This document shows positions 54,083 to 61,243 of a stretch of DNA of 64,000 nt, in pieces. Position numbers and translations under genes: made by a program. Under the pieces are notes generated by a model. That model saw only the letters and a program-made list of their open reading frames with translations, had not been told where the DNA came from and searched no databases. Position 1 is the first letter of the stretch; each line of letters begins with the position of its first letter. The stretch is from Dehalococcoidia bacterium. GTDB taxonomy: Bacteria; Chloroflexota; Dehalococcoidia; Lucifugimonadales; Lucifugimonadaceae. The DNA lies in contig JANQQP010000043.1 of assembly GCA_028285005.1 (NCBI GenBank), positions 124,001 through 188,000 of the forward strand, given 5' to 3'.

Positions 54083-54157
54083 GGGTTCTCATACGGCGCG
54101 ATCGCGAAGCGGCTTGGGGTCTCAAAGGGCACGGCTTGGAACTATGTGAACTATTGA
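54083..54157 (+). pseudogene. In-frame HTH tail after amber codon of the ATPase gene
   Basis: Directly after the TAG the same frame encodes 24 residues that read as a resolvase-type helix-turn-helix (GFSYGAIAKRLGVSKGTAWN), ending at TGA 54155. A real HTH in the right frame immediately after a stop is unlikely by chance. Either the gene carries a recent nonsense mutation or the TAG is read through. The region from 54158 to 54351 holds no gene that I can see. Confidence 0.6.
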
Positions 54158-54351
54158 AGCTCAGTTTCCTGTCATGCCTGCGAAGCGGCTGGGCCTCGAT
54201 CTCCCATCGACTAGTATTGCACATGGCAGCTAGCCAGCCTGACTCGGTCTACGCTAGGAGAGCCAGCTCATTTACCGACCGAAGCAATTCTAGGTTCCCG
54301 GCGAGCAGCCAATGTCCTGTCCAATTGAATCCATCGATCGATCCGGTTGCA

Positions 54352-54753
54352 CTACATGCCGATAAGTTTTGCCACTGCACCCGCTGTCATCGCTCCAGTA
54401 CCAGCCCATGCGGCCACTCGCTCCAGGTGGGGATTCAGAGATTCAGCTGCATCTCCAATCTTGGACAGCGAACCAACCGCCGAATCCAGCATCCGCATGA
54501 CTCTGTTGCGGTCCGGATCAGCATTGAGTGCCTCGGATGTGGCGCGCTCGAGAGACAGTTTGACGATATCTCGGCTATCAGGATCTGAATTTGCGAGCCT
54601 GTTCAGGATTTCTGCAATCGCATCTAGTTCTTCGTTGATGTCGACTTCTGAAGCATCAACTCTATTGGTGACTTGATGTATCGATTGATTGATCTCAGAA
54701 TCTCTCATGTCCCCAGTAATATTGACGCTTTGTCGGTTAGTCCCTTCGGGCAT
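54352..54753 (-). CDS. Small helical protein divergent from the CHAT-STAND gene
   Basis: A 133-residue protein from ATG 54753 (MPEGTNRQSVNITGDMRDS). The start holds NITGDMRDSEIN, similar in style to short beta-repeat starts found next to STAND/caspase-type genes. The rest is amphipathic helix (NEELDAIAEILNRLANSDPDSR, RVMRMLDSAVGSLSKIGDAAES), then a Gly/Ala-rich possible membrane segment at the end (AGTGAMTAGAVAKLI). An open frame continues upstream to 54930 but overlaps the CHAT gene. It could be the partner or inhibitor of the CHAT protein. Confidence 0.6.
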   Translation of the reverse strand: MPEGTNRQSVNITGDMRDSEINQSIHQVTNRVDASEVDINEELDAIAEILNRLANSDPDSRDIVKLSLERATSEALNADPDRNRVMRMLDSAVGSLSKIGDAAESLNPHLERVAAWAGTGAMTAGAVAKLIGM

Positions 54754-54858
54754 CGCTAGTCTCCAACTCTCAGTAGATATCGGCTCGTATCGTGCTAGAT
54801 TAACGTTCACTGGCTGCAAGTCGAGGGCAGAACAACCCTGGCAAATATATTCCAGAAG

Positions 54859-57800
54859 TTGCTCGCATGGCTCGGAAACGACCGTGAGAACGGCGAGAAT
54901 TACCACGCGGGACGGCCCGCGAATGATCAATCAGCAACTGCAAGAGATCTAATCAACTCTTCGTGGGATCAGCACGTGGGTGACCGCGTGTTGATCATCA
55001 ACGGGAACCTCTCGTTAGTTTTCACAGACCGAGAACAGACCGCACAAGCTGAGCAGATCCTGGGCGAGAGGGTGGTTCGGCCAACTGCTTCCACGAACTC
55101 TGCAAGCACGATTCCGATCCCGATAGATCTTGCGACGGTATCCGCTCTTGCAGGAACTGACTTCGGTCTTGAGGCGAATGATCTGGCTCCGTCAGACGCA
55201 CTGAACGTCCTCCCGACGGCCCCGCAGGTCATCCTGAGAATTACACGAAACAGTCCCGTGTGCATAACTTCTCGTGTTTTGCACGGTGATCGTGAGCCCC
55301 GGACGGTTGACCTTGCGGCTGATCTTTCGGAACTTACCCGTGCGTTTCACGCCCTTGCCGCCGATGAATCTGGTTCTGGCCAGGCGGTTGAGCTTGCCCG
55401 ACGCATCGGCGATCTGCTCGGTGGTCTTCTGAGCGATGAAGAGCGGAGCGCGCTGCGTCATGTGCCCGGCGCCCCGATCACACCATTTCTGCTCATCGAA
55501 AGCGAGGATGAAGAGGTCCTCTCGCTGCCGTGGGAGTTGGTCAGGATTGATGACCGTTTCCCTGTTGAGCTTGGTCAGTTGGATGTGGCGAGATCATTCC
55601 CTTTGGCAGGCGCTCAGGAACTTCCGCTTCCTGGTGGGCACCTAGGCCTGAACCTGACCTTCGCGGCTCCCCGCGGCGTTCCGACTCTCAACTACGAGGT
55701 CGAAAGCTACCGCATCTTGCGAGCGCTCTCCGGCAGTACGCGTGTCGTGGTCAACGAGATGGGCGAAGTCGATGACCTGGTACGCAGTATGCAACTCAAT
55801 CCAGCTCCGGAAGGCATTCACTTCTCTGGACATGGTGGGCCGGGTAGCCTTCTGTTCGAGAACGAGTTCGGCGATGGTGTCGAGGTCAGGGCGCTGGAAC
55901 TGCTTGAACGCATCCGCGACGGGGCGGGCGGTGTGGTGCCACGTTTTTTCTATCTCTCCAACTGTTACGGCGCCACGCCGGAGTCACTGCTGGCCCGGCG
56001 TGGTCGCGGAGAAGGTAAAGACAGGCACGCCCTGGACTCTTCTGCCACTGCGCTTGAGCTTCACCGTTCAGGTGTCACGCAGGTGGTTGCCTACTTCGGA
56101 CCGGTACTCGCCACTCTTGCGACACAGGCAGACGAGGCGTTCTACGTGGAGATCGGCAGAGGCAGGCGCACCAGGGATGCTGTTCGCGCGGCCCGCCGCG
56201 CCCTGCTGCGGCCAGCACACGAAGGAGATCGTGTGCCTCCCTTCGCCTGGGCGCAGATCGCACTGTTCCAGCGCGGACCGGACCACCCTCTCAGCGAGAG
56301 GCTGGACGGCCCTGGCTTCATCGAACGCCTGCCCGAGACCAGGGAGTATGAGGACCCTGCCGCAGGACCCGAGAGGCAGGTGCTCAGGACAGGATTCGTC
56401 GGCAGGCGCCGTGAACTGCACGATCTACGCAGGAGGTACGAAGAAGGGAGGATGGTGACGGTCCTCCAGGGACTCGGCGGACTCGGCAAGACCGCCCTTG
56501 CAGACCGGGTGCTGCGTGTCCATGGAGGTGACAGGCTGCCCGTCCGGGTGTGGCTAAATGGTGTTGAGAAGAACCCGGACCCTGCCAACGAGACGGTGTC
56601 TCGTCTCGTGGAGACACTCTCAGACGTCCACCCGTCGACCAGTGTCGACGGAGTAGCCACCTGGCAGGATCTCAATGCTGGGCTAGAGCGCAGCGGAGCA
56701 TCGGCACCTCACGAGCGCATGGCACAACTGCTTGCGTACGCCATCGACGCGGTTCCCGCCCACAGGCTGAACCTTTACCTGGACAACCTCGAGTCGCTGA
56801 TGACAGGTCCTGAGAGCGATGAGCCGAGAGAGATCGGTGAGTGGTTGCCCGGGGCGGGAGAAGTCTGGGATGCCATCACGCAGGTATCGGAAGCTGCAGG
56901 ACAGAGGCTCAACGTGGTCGCCTCCAGCCGCTACGTCAATGACTCGGTCGAACGCTATGTTCACTCGATAGGGCCAATGGCCCCTGAGGCCCTGTTCAGG
57001 CTGATGGGCTGGTTCCCCGGCCTTCGCAGGCTGTCGACGCGCAGCCGTTCGCGCCTGGTAGATCTGCTACACGGCCATCCCCGTGCGGTGGAGTACTTGG
57101 ACAAGCTGGTGGCTCACCGCTGGGACCGGTGGGAGGCCAGGCGTGGCAATAGGCCGGCGGCGCTCGATGATGCTGCCATAGAGAACGAGTGGCAGGAGAT
57201 AGTAGACCCGGTCCTGCCCGACCTTGAAGACCAGATCACCGCCAACCTGCTGCTGCGCGAGATCTGGCAACGGGTGCTTACCGAAGGCGCCAGGGACATG
57301 CTGGTGCGGCTGACCGTGCTGCGGCGTCCGTGTGACTTAGATCTCCTGGAGAAGATGGCTGGCGAGGTCGGTGAGGCCAGTGCCGAAAATCTGGTCGCAG
57401 AGCTGCTCTGGTCGTCGCTTGTCACCCAGCTGCGCGAGTGGGTTGCGGATGATGAGAGAGGCGACGGGAAGATGCGCGAGCTGATCCGTTACGACGTGCA
57501 CCCGTCGGTGCGTTCGGTGGTCACCGAGCAGGCAGGCGACCGGCTTGACGGCCTACAAGTCGATGGGCACGCCATCGCCGGGCGCCACTACGACGAGACA
57601 GGCATGGCGGAACGGTCGCTGATCGACGCCATCGACGCCGTGCATCACCTGTTCCATGCCGGTGAGAAGCTGCGGGCCGTAGAGATCGAGCAAGTGCTCG
57701 GCCGCTACTTCGAGCACCGCGGCGAGCTGCACGTGATGCTCGGGGTGCTCGCACCCTTCGTGGCAGAGGGAGGCATGGAGGGAGTCCCGCCCAGGGAGCA

Positions 57801-58857
57801 GCCCAGGATCCACACGGTGATGGGCCAGGCGCACATGACGCTCGGGGACCTGGCTGCGGCGGAGCGGGAGTTCGCAACATCGCTGGAGATTGCACAGGAA
57901 CTGGTATCTAGGCAACCGGACAACAGCGACATGAATATGTATCTCGCGCTCTCACACGAGAGGACGGGCGATCTAGCTTGGGCCAGGGGCGACCTTGACG
58001 GAGCAGAGCGGAGCTTGCGCGCCGTCCTAGAGATCGCAGAACGGTTCGCCGCACAGGACCCGACCAACGCAGCGTGGCAGCGGGAACTATCCGTATCGCA
58101 CAGCAAGATGGGTGACCTGGCCATTGCTCGCGGGGACCTGGACGGCTCAGAGCGGAGCTACCGGGCAGACCTAGGTATTGCTCAGAGGCTTGCCGCACAG
58201 GACGCGGCCAACGCAGGACGGCAACTGGACCTGTCTGTATCGCACAACAAGTTCGGCGATCTGGCGATCGCCCGCGGCGACTTAGCAGGAGCGGAGCAGA
58301 GCTACCGTGCAGCACTCGAGATTGTGGAGCGACTCGCCGCACAGGACCCGACCAACGCAAGGTGGCAGCTGGGACTGTCCGTTTCGCATGGCAAGATAGG
58401 CGACCTGACCCAGGCCCGCGGGGATCTGGACGGCGCAGAACGGAGCTACCGCGCAGAGCTAGGAATATTAGAGCACCTCACCGACCAGGATCCGGCCAAC
58501 GCAGACTTGCAGTTAGAGCTAGGCGTATCGCACAACCAGCTCGGAGTCCTGGCGGTTAAGAACGAGGATCCTGATACAGCTGCGCGGCATCTCATTGCAG
58601 CCGCAGGAATCGCTGGTGATCAACTGGCCCGCTCCCAGGCACCACTTAGCTGGATCCAGATGTTCATAGTCTCGCGGACGCAGTTGCTGCGATTGATAGA
58701 TACGGAATCAGAGGATGGCCGGGAACGGGCCAAACAACTTCTCACCGAGAACCTCGAACTGCTTCGGTCGGCAAACGAACAAGGGCTCCTGACCGAGACT
58801 GAGTCAGGGTGGATAGCAAACCACGAGGACATGCAGAAAGAACTCGGTGAGTATTAG
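54859..58857 (+). CDS. CHAT protease - STAND NTPase - TPR protein, NLR-like
   Basis: A protein of 1332 residues. The caspase-like CHAT domain carries the catalytic dyad His325 (IHFSGHGGPG) and Cys369 (FFYLSNCYGA). A STAND/NB-ARC-like ATPase follows with Walker A GLGGLGKTA at residue 538, Walker B LNLYLDNLES and VVASSRYVND as sensor. A winged-helix-like and a helical segment lead to TPRs at about 980-1240, including four 48-residue units. This is the layout of bacterial NLR-like immune proteases that self-assemble on sensing a trigger. The start is uncertain: TTG 54859 or GTG 54976. Confidence 0.88.
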   Translation: MLAWLGNDRENGENYHAGRPANDQSATARDLINSSWDQHVGDRVLIINGNLSLVFTDREQTAQAEQILGERVVRPTASTNSASTIPIPIDLATVSALAGTDFGLEANDLAPSDALNVLPTAPQVILRITRNSPVCITSRVLHGDREPRTVDLAADLSELTRAFHALAADESGSGQAVELARRIGDLLGGLLSDEERSALRHVPGAPITPFLLIESEDEEVLSLPWELVRIDDRFPVELGQLDVARSFPLAGAQELPLPGGHLGLNLTFAAPRGVPTLNYEVESYRILRALSGSTRVVVNEMGEVDDLVRSMQLNPAPEGIHFSGHGGPGSLLFENEFGDGVEVRALELLERIRDGAGGVVPRFFYLSNCYGATPESLLARRGRGEGKDRHALDSSATALELHRSGVTQVVAYFGPVLATLATQADEAFYVEIGRGRRTRDAVRAARRALLRPAHEGDRVPPFAWAQIALFQRGPDHPLSERLDGPGFIERLPETREYEDPAAGPERQVLRTGFVGRRRELHDLRRRYEEGRMVTVLQGLGGLGKTALADRVLRVHGGDRLPVRVWLNGVEKNPDPANETVSRLVETLSDVHPSTSVDGVATWQDLNAGLERSGASAPHERMAQLLAYAIDAVPAHRLNLYLDNLESLMTGPESDEPREIGEWLPGAGEVWDAITQVSEAAGQRLNVVASSRYVNDSVERYVHSIGPMAPEALFRLMGWFPGLRRLSTRSRSRLVDLLHGHPRAVEYLDKLVAHRWDRWEARRGNRPAALDDAAIENEWQEIVDPVLPDLEDQITANLLLREIWQRVLTEGARDMLVRLTVLRRPCDLDLLEKMAGEVGEASAENLVAELLWSSLVTQLREWVADDERGDGKMRELIRYDVHPSVRSVVTEQAGDRLDGLQVDGHAIAGRHYDETGMAERSLIDAIDAVHHLFHAGEKLRAVEIEQVLGRYFEHRGELHVMLGVLAPFVAEGGMEGVPPREQPRIHTVMGQAHMTLGDLAAAEREFATSLEIAQELVSRQPDNSDMNMYLALSHERTGDLAWARGDLDGAERSLRAVLEIAERFAAQDPTNAAWQRELSVSHSKMGDLAIARGDLDGSERSYRADLGIAQRLAAQDAANAGRQLDLSVSHNKFGDLAIARGDLAGAEQSYRAALEIVERLAAQDPTNARWQLGLSVSHGKIGDLTQARGDLDGAERSYRAELGILEHLTDQDPANADLQLELGVSHNQLGVLAVKNEDPDTAARHLIAAAGIAGDQLARSQAPLSWIQMFIVSRTQLLRLIDTESEDGRERAKQLLTENLELLRSANEQGLLTETESGWIANHEDMQKELGEY
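57982..58557 (+). repeat. Four tandem 144-base units encoding 48-residue TPRs
   Basis: Units begin at 57982, 58126, 58270 and 58414, each encoding ARGDL-GAE-SYRA followed by AAQDPTNA-WQ-LSVSH-K-GDL. The period is exactly 144 bases. They form the sensor end of the CHAT-STAND protein, and such near-identical units can expand or contract by recombination. Confidence 0.9.
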
Positions 58858-59069
58858 CGCACTCGGCGAAACTGTCTCGAAGTCCACCTCACAAATCTAC
58901 CTGAGCCTCAAACGTTCTTGATTCTGTCCTGCTAGGCCCACCAGGCTCCAACATCGGAACTTCTTCCGCGCTACCGCCTGCTCTTTCAAAACGCGTTGAG
59001 TTCATCGACCACCTATGCTCGATTCGTGGTGGCGAGTTTGCGCAGCCCGTCGCATCGCCTGATAACATG

Positions 59070-59095
59070 AATATATGAGCACTGATTCATATATT
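59070..59095. promoter_or_regulatory. ArsR/CadC-type operator overlapping the start codon
   Basis: AATATATGA and TCATATATT form a perfect 9-base inverted repeat with an 8-base spacer. The A+T-rich composition matches ArsR/SmtB-family operators. It covers the ATG of the regulator at 59075, so binding of the repressor would block transcription of both metal genes. Confidence 0.7.
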
Positions 59096-59446
59096 GAAGA
59101 GCTAACTATCGAACAATGTGAAGCTGAGTGCGTGTGTCCGGAGCTCGTTGTCCCTCTGATTGGGAGAGTGGCTTCGGAGTCTGACGCTGAGTCGATTGCA
59201 GGGATGTTTTCGCTGCTTTCGGATCCCACACGCCTGCGCCTTCTCCACGCGCTCAGCCTTTCGGATGAGCTTTGCGTCTGCGATCTGGCGTTTCTGATCG
59301 ATGCTTCGCAATCTGCGGTCAGTCACCAGTTGCGCGTCCTGCGAACGACCGGTGTGGTGACACGGCGAAAAGAAGGCCGGACTTCGTTCTATTCACTTGC
59401 CGATGAGCGGATCGCTGCCTTGCTCCAAGAGCGATTGGCTGGCTAG
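59075..59446 (+). CDS. ArsR/SmtB-family metal-sensing repressor (CadC/CmtR-like)
   Basis: A 123-residue winged-helix repressor. The metal-binding alpha-3N pattern is ELCVCDL (Cys67, Cys69) in the helix that precedes the recognition helix. An N-terminal set CEAECVCPE (Cys15, 19, 21) recalls CadC, which senses Cd(II), Pb(II) or Zn(II). DNA-recognition helix: ASQSAVSHQLRVL. It is followed by a cation diffusion facilitator, a likely regulated target. Metal specificity is inferred. Confidence 0.92.
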   Translation: MSTDSYIEELTIEQCEAECVCPELVVPLIGRVASESDAESIAGMFSLLSDPTRLRLLHALSLSDELCVCDLAFLIDASQSAVSHQLRVLRTTGVVTRRKEGRTSFYSLADERIAALLQERLAG

Positions 59447-59462
59447 TCGAGGCCTTAGTTTC

Positions 59463-60143
59463 ATGCGAAGCCTTGAAATCAACGTAGCCGCTGCAGTGGG
59501 CGAACCGGAGAGACTTCAGCGGGTTGACCGCGCCACTCTACTGCGTCGCGGTCTTCGGCTTGAGTACATCAGCCTGGGCTGGAACCTGATCGAAGGCGCG
59601 GTGGCTGTTGTCGCCGGTTTAATCGCGGGCAGCGTCGCCTTAATCGGCTTTGGTGTCGACAGTTTCGTTGAGAGTAGTTCCGCGGCAGTGATCGTGTGGA
59701 GGATCGTTGCGGAGAATAGGAACCGAAAGGATTCAGCGAGAATCTACCTGATTGAGCGACGAGCCCAGAGGTTTGTTGCCATCTCGCTGCTGGCCTTCAG
59801 CATCTATCTTCTGTACGAGTCGGGTTCCGCGCTGGCGTTGCAGGAGCGTCCTGACGTCTCGCTCACAGGCATTGTCCTGGCCGTTCTGTCGCTGAGTGTG
59901 ATGTGGTGGCTCGCCCGCTCGATCCGAAATGTTGGCAAGCAGCTTCACAGCCACGCGATCGAGGCCGACTCTTCCCAGACGCTCGCGTGCTGGTGGATGT
60001 CCCTATCGTTACTGGTGGGACTCGGGTTAAATGCCCTGTTTGGCTGGTGGTGGGCCGACCCGCTGGCAGGGATTGTTATTAGCGGGCTTATGCTTCGCGA
60101 AGCGCGAAGTGCCTGGCAGGGCAAGGACTGCTGCGGGATTTAG
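59463..60143 (+). CDS. Cation diffusion facilitator (CDF/TMEM163-like) transporter
   Basis: A 226-residue membrane transporter with about six helices. SLGWNLIEGAVAVVAGLIAGSVALIGFGVDSFVESSSA and the later LGLNALFGWWWADPLAGIVIS show the CDF core with paired acidic/aromatic residues. A basic, acidic-poor start precedes helix one. It exports divalent cations such as Cd or Zn. ATG 59463 lies just after the regulator gene. Together with that regulator it forms a metal-efflux operon. Confidence 0.9.
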   Translation: MRSLEINVAAAVGEPERLQRVDRATLLRRGLRLEYISLGWNLIEGAVAVVAGLIAGSVALIGFGVDSFVESSSAAVIVWRIVAENRNRKDSARIYLIERRAQRFVAISLLAFSIYLLYESGSALALQERPDVSLTGIVLAVLSLSVMWWLARSIRNVGKQLHSHAIEADSSQTLACWWMSLSLLVGLGLNALFGWWWADPLAGIVISGLMLREARSAWQGKDCCGI

Positions 60144-60172
60144 AAGCAGCCGATCGGATATTTCGTACCTGT

Positions 60173-60208
60173 CGAGCCCGCCATCAGTGCACATTGATAG
60201 CGGGCTCG
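60173..60208. terminator. Hairpin at the end of the metal operon
   Basis: A 9-bp stem (CGAGCCCGC with GCGGGCTCG) and an inner 4-bp ATCA/TGAT pairing form a 36-base hairpin between the convergent CDF and 61-residue genes. No T-run follows on either strand, so it is a stability element or factor-dependent terminator. Confidence 0.5.
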
Positions 60209-60215
60209 GTTGGCA

Positions 60216-60401
60216 CTATCCGATGAGCTTCTTGGCAGCCTCGACGTCGTCTTTTCCGAGGATTCGGAAAACCTTGCTGCTGGGGTCTTCGGCAGCAACG
60301 CCCCGAACAGCCTGTCGTCCGTTCTTCATCGTGATCAATTCGGGGTCTTTGATCTCGACCACCTTCTTAAGCTTTACCGAGTAGGCGGTTAGCTTGTCCA
60401 T
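60216..60401 (-). CDS. Small conserved protein, 61 residues
   Basis: A short protein (MDKLTAYSVKLKKVVEI, ending AAKKLIG) that is compact, charged and beta/alpha-like, with the core MKNGRQAVRGVAAED. An ideal AAAGGAGA binding site lies just upstream of its ATG, which makes it a confident gene. It may be a small DNA- or ribosome-associated protein; no family is recognised by eye. Confidence 0.75.
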   Translation of the reverse strand: MDKLTAYSVKLKKVVEIKDPELITMKNGRQAVRGVAAEDPSSKVFRILGKDDVEAAKKLIG

Positions 60402-60432
60402 GCAGGTCTCCTTTCAAGAGATACGCCGGTTG

Positions 60433-60981
60433 TCAGTTCCCAAATTCACCTGCGCTCAGCCCGGCCGGCACCCACTGCTTGCGCGACTGTTCGAGCTCCA
60501 GGTGTTCTGAGCAAAGAGATGGGGCGATCGCACGCTCCGCGGCGTCAATCGCTGAGTCCAAGGAGCCGCGCATGACTTCTGGTTGCGCGGTCGTCCTTAG
60601 CTGAAAGACGATCCATTCTTCGGATCCGTCCCTGTGAAAACTGGTTTCTACGATCTTTGACTTAACCGCAGCGCGGCGGACCGCCGCTCGGATGTGTGCC
60701 CATGCGCCTCGGTCGATGATCCTGAACAGGATGTAGGCGCGCCCGAAGTTATCGGTCCAGTAGTCGTCTTCTGGATGGCCGCCACAGGAATCGAGTGTTT
60801 CCACGAGGCCTGTGTTGTTAAGAATCCAGACCAGGCGCCTTATCGGTTCCTCGACTTGCTGGTAGTCAATGAACCACGGGTGCATAAGGCGCACGTCCGG
60901 ACTGCACTCCTTGAAGACAGCGGATTTGAACCACCACATGCCTTTTCGAGGCCGCGGTTTGCGATGTTTATGAGATATCAT
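60433..60981 (-). CDS. Hypothetical protein, 182 residues
   Basis: Not assigned to a named family. It has a basic start (SHKHRKPRPRKGMWWF), and a mid-region with Cys/His/Asp (LDSCGGHPEDDYWTDNFGRAY) that could bind metal or a nucleotide. The ATG at 60981 lies within the first TGAGA-N5-TCTCA element. It is separated from the small protein gene by 31 bases in the same direction, so both may be co-transcribed. Confidence 0.65.
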   Translation of the reverse strand: MISHKHRKPRPRKGMWWFKSAVFKECSPDVRLMHPWFIDYQQVEEPIRRLVWILNNTGLVETLDSCGGHPEDDYWTDNFGRAYILFRIIDRGAWAHIRAAVRRAAVKSKIVETSFHRDGSEEWIVFQLRTTAQPEVMRGSLDSAIDAAERAIAPSLCSEHLELEQSRKQWVPAGLSAGEFGN

Positions 60982-61118
60982 CTCAACAATAAATCCGGTG
61001 GTGCACCAAGTTCAGAGCAAACTGCGGTTAACTTGCCCGGAGTGAATCTAAACCTTACTCTCAGATCAGTCAACAAGCTGGCGCTGAACTTGGGACGAAG
61101 TTCTGAGATTTAGTCTCA
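60971..61118. promoter_or_regulatory. Two copies of TGAGA-N5-TCTCA in the divergent intergenic region
   Basis: TGAGATATCATCTCA at 60971-60985 and TGAGATTTAGTCTCA at 61104-61118 share arms TGAGA and TCTCA with a 5-base spacer. The first covers the start codon of the 182-residue gene. The gap then leads to the ABC exporter start at 61244. They look like a two-site operator for a dimeric regulator, which is not identified in this window. Confidence 0.6.
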
Positions 61119-61243
61119 AACAAGGTAGGCGTCGACACTGAGATTACAATCGTCGGCTAGGTTCGCCGACCCGGAAACGAATAGGCACTGGCGGTTCTAC
61201 TATCCCCGCCTTGCGAACCGGGAAGATCGTCGGCACGGGCTGA

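Larger units (their letters stand above)
50271..54157. mobile_element. Integrated element at tRNA-Ala; right end not located
   Basis: The left edge is the 3' end of tRNA-Ala(GGC), next to a large serine recombinase. Gene content to about 54157 is typical of a small integrative element: recombinase, HTH protein, AT-rich segment, repeat cluster and a P-loop ATPase with HTH tail. No second copy of the tRNA 3' end was found, as serine recombinases can use cores of only a few bases. The CHAT-STAND gene to 58857 may also be element cargo. The right boundary is therefore a guess. Confidence 0.5.

Noticed and set aside
54754-54930. Upstream extension of the small divergent protein to 54930
   Set aside because: The added residues (MIIRGPSRVVILAV) overlap the start of the CHAT gene on the other strand and the family-like start is at 54753.
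57982-58557. CRISPR array
   Set aside because: The 144-base units are in-frame coding TPR repeats without unique spacers.
58858-59074. Right attachment site of the tRNA-Ala element
   Set aside because: I searched for a copy of the tRNA 3' end (GGTTCGAATCCC, CAGCTCCACCA) here and in 54083-54351 and found none.
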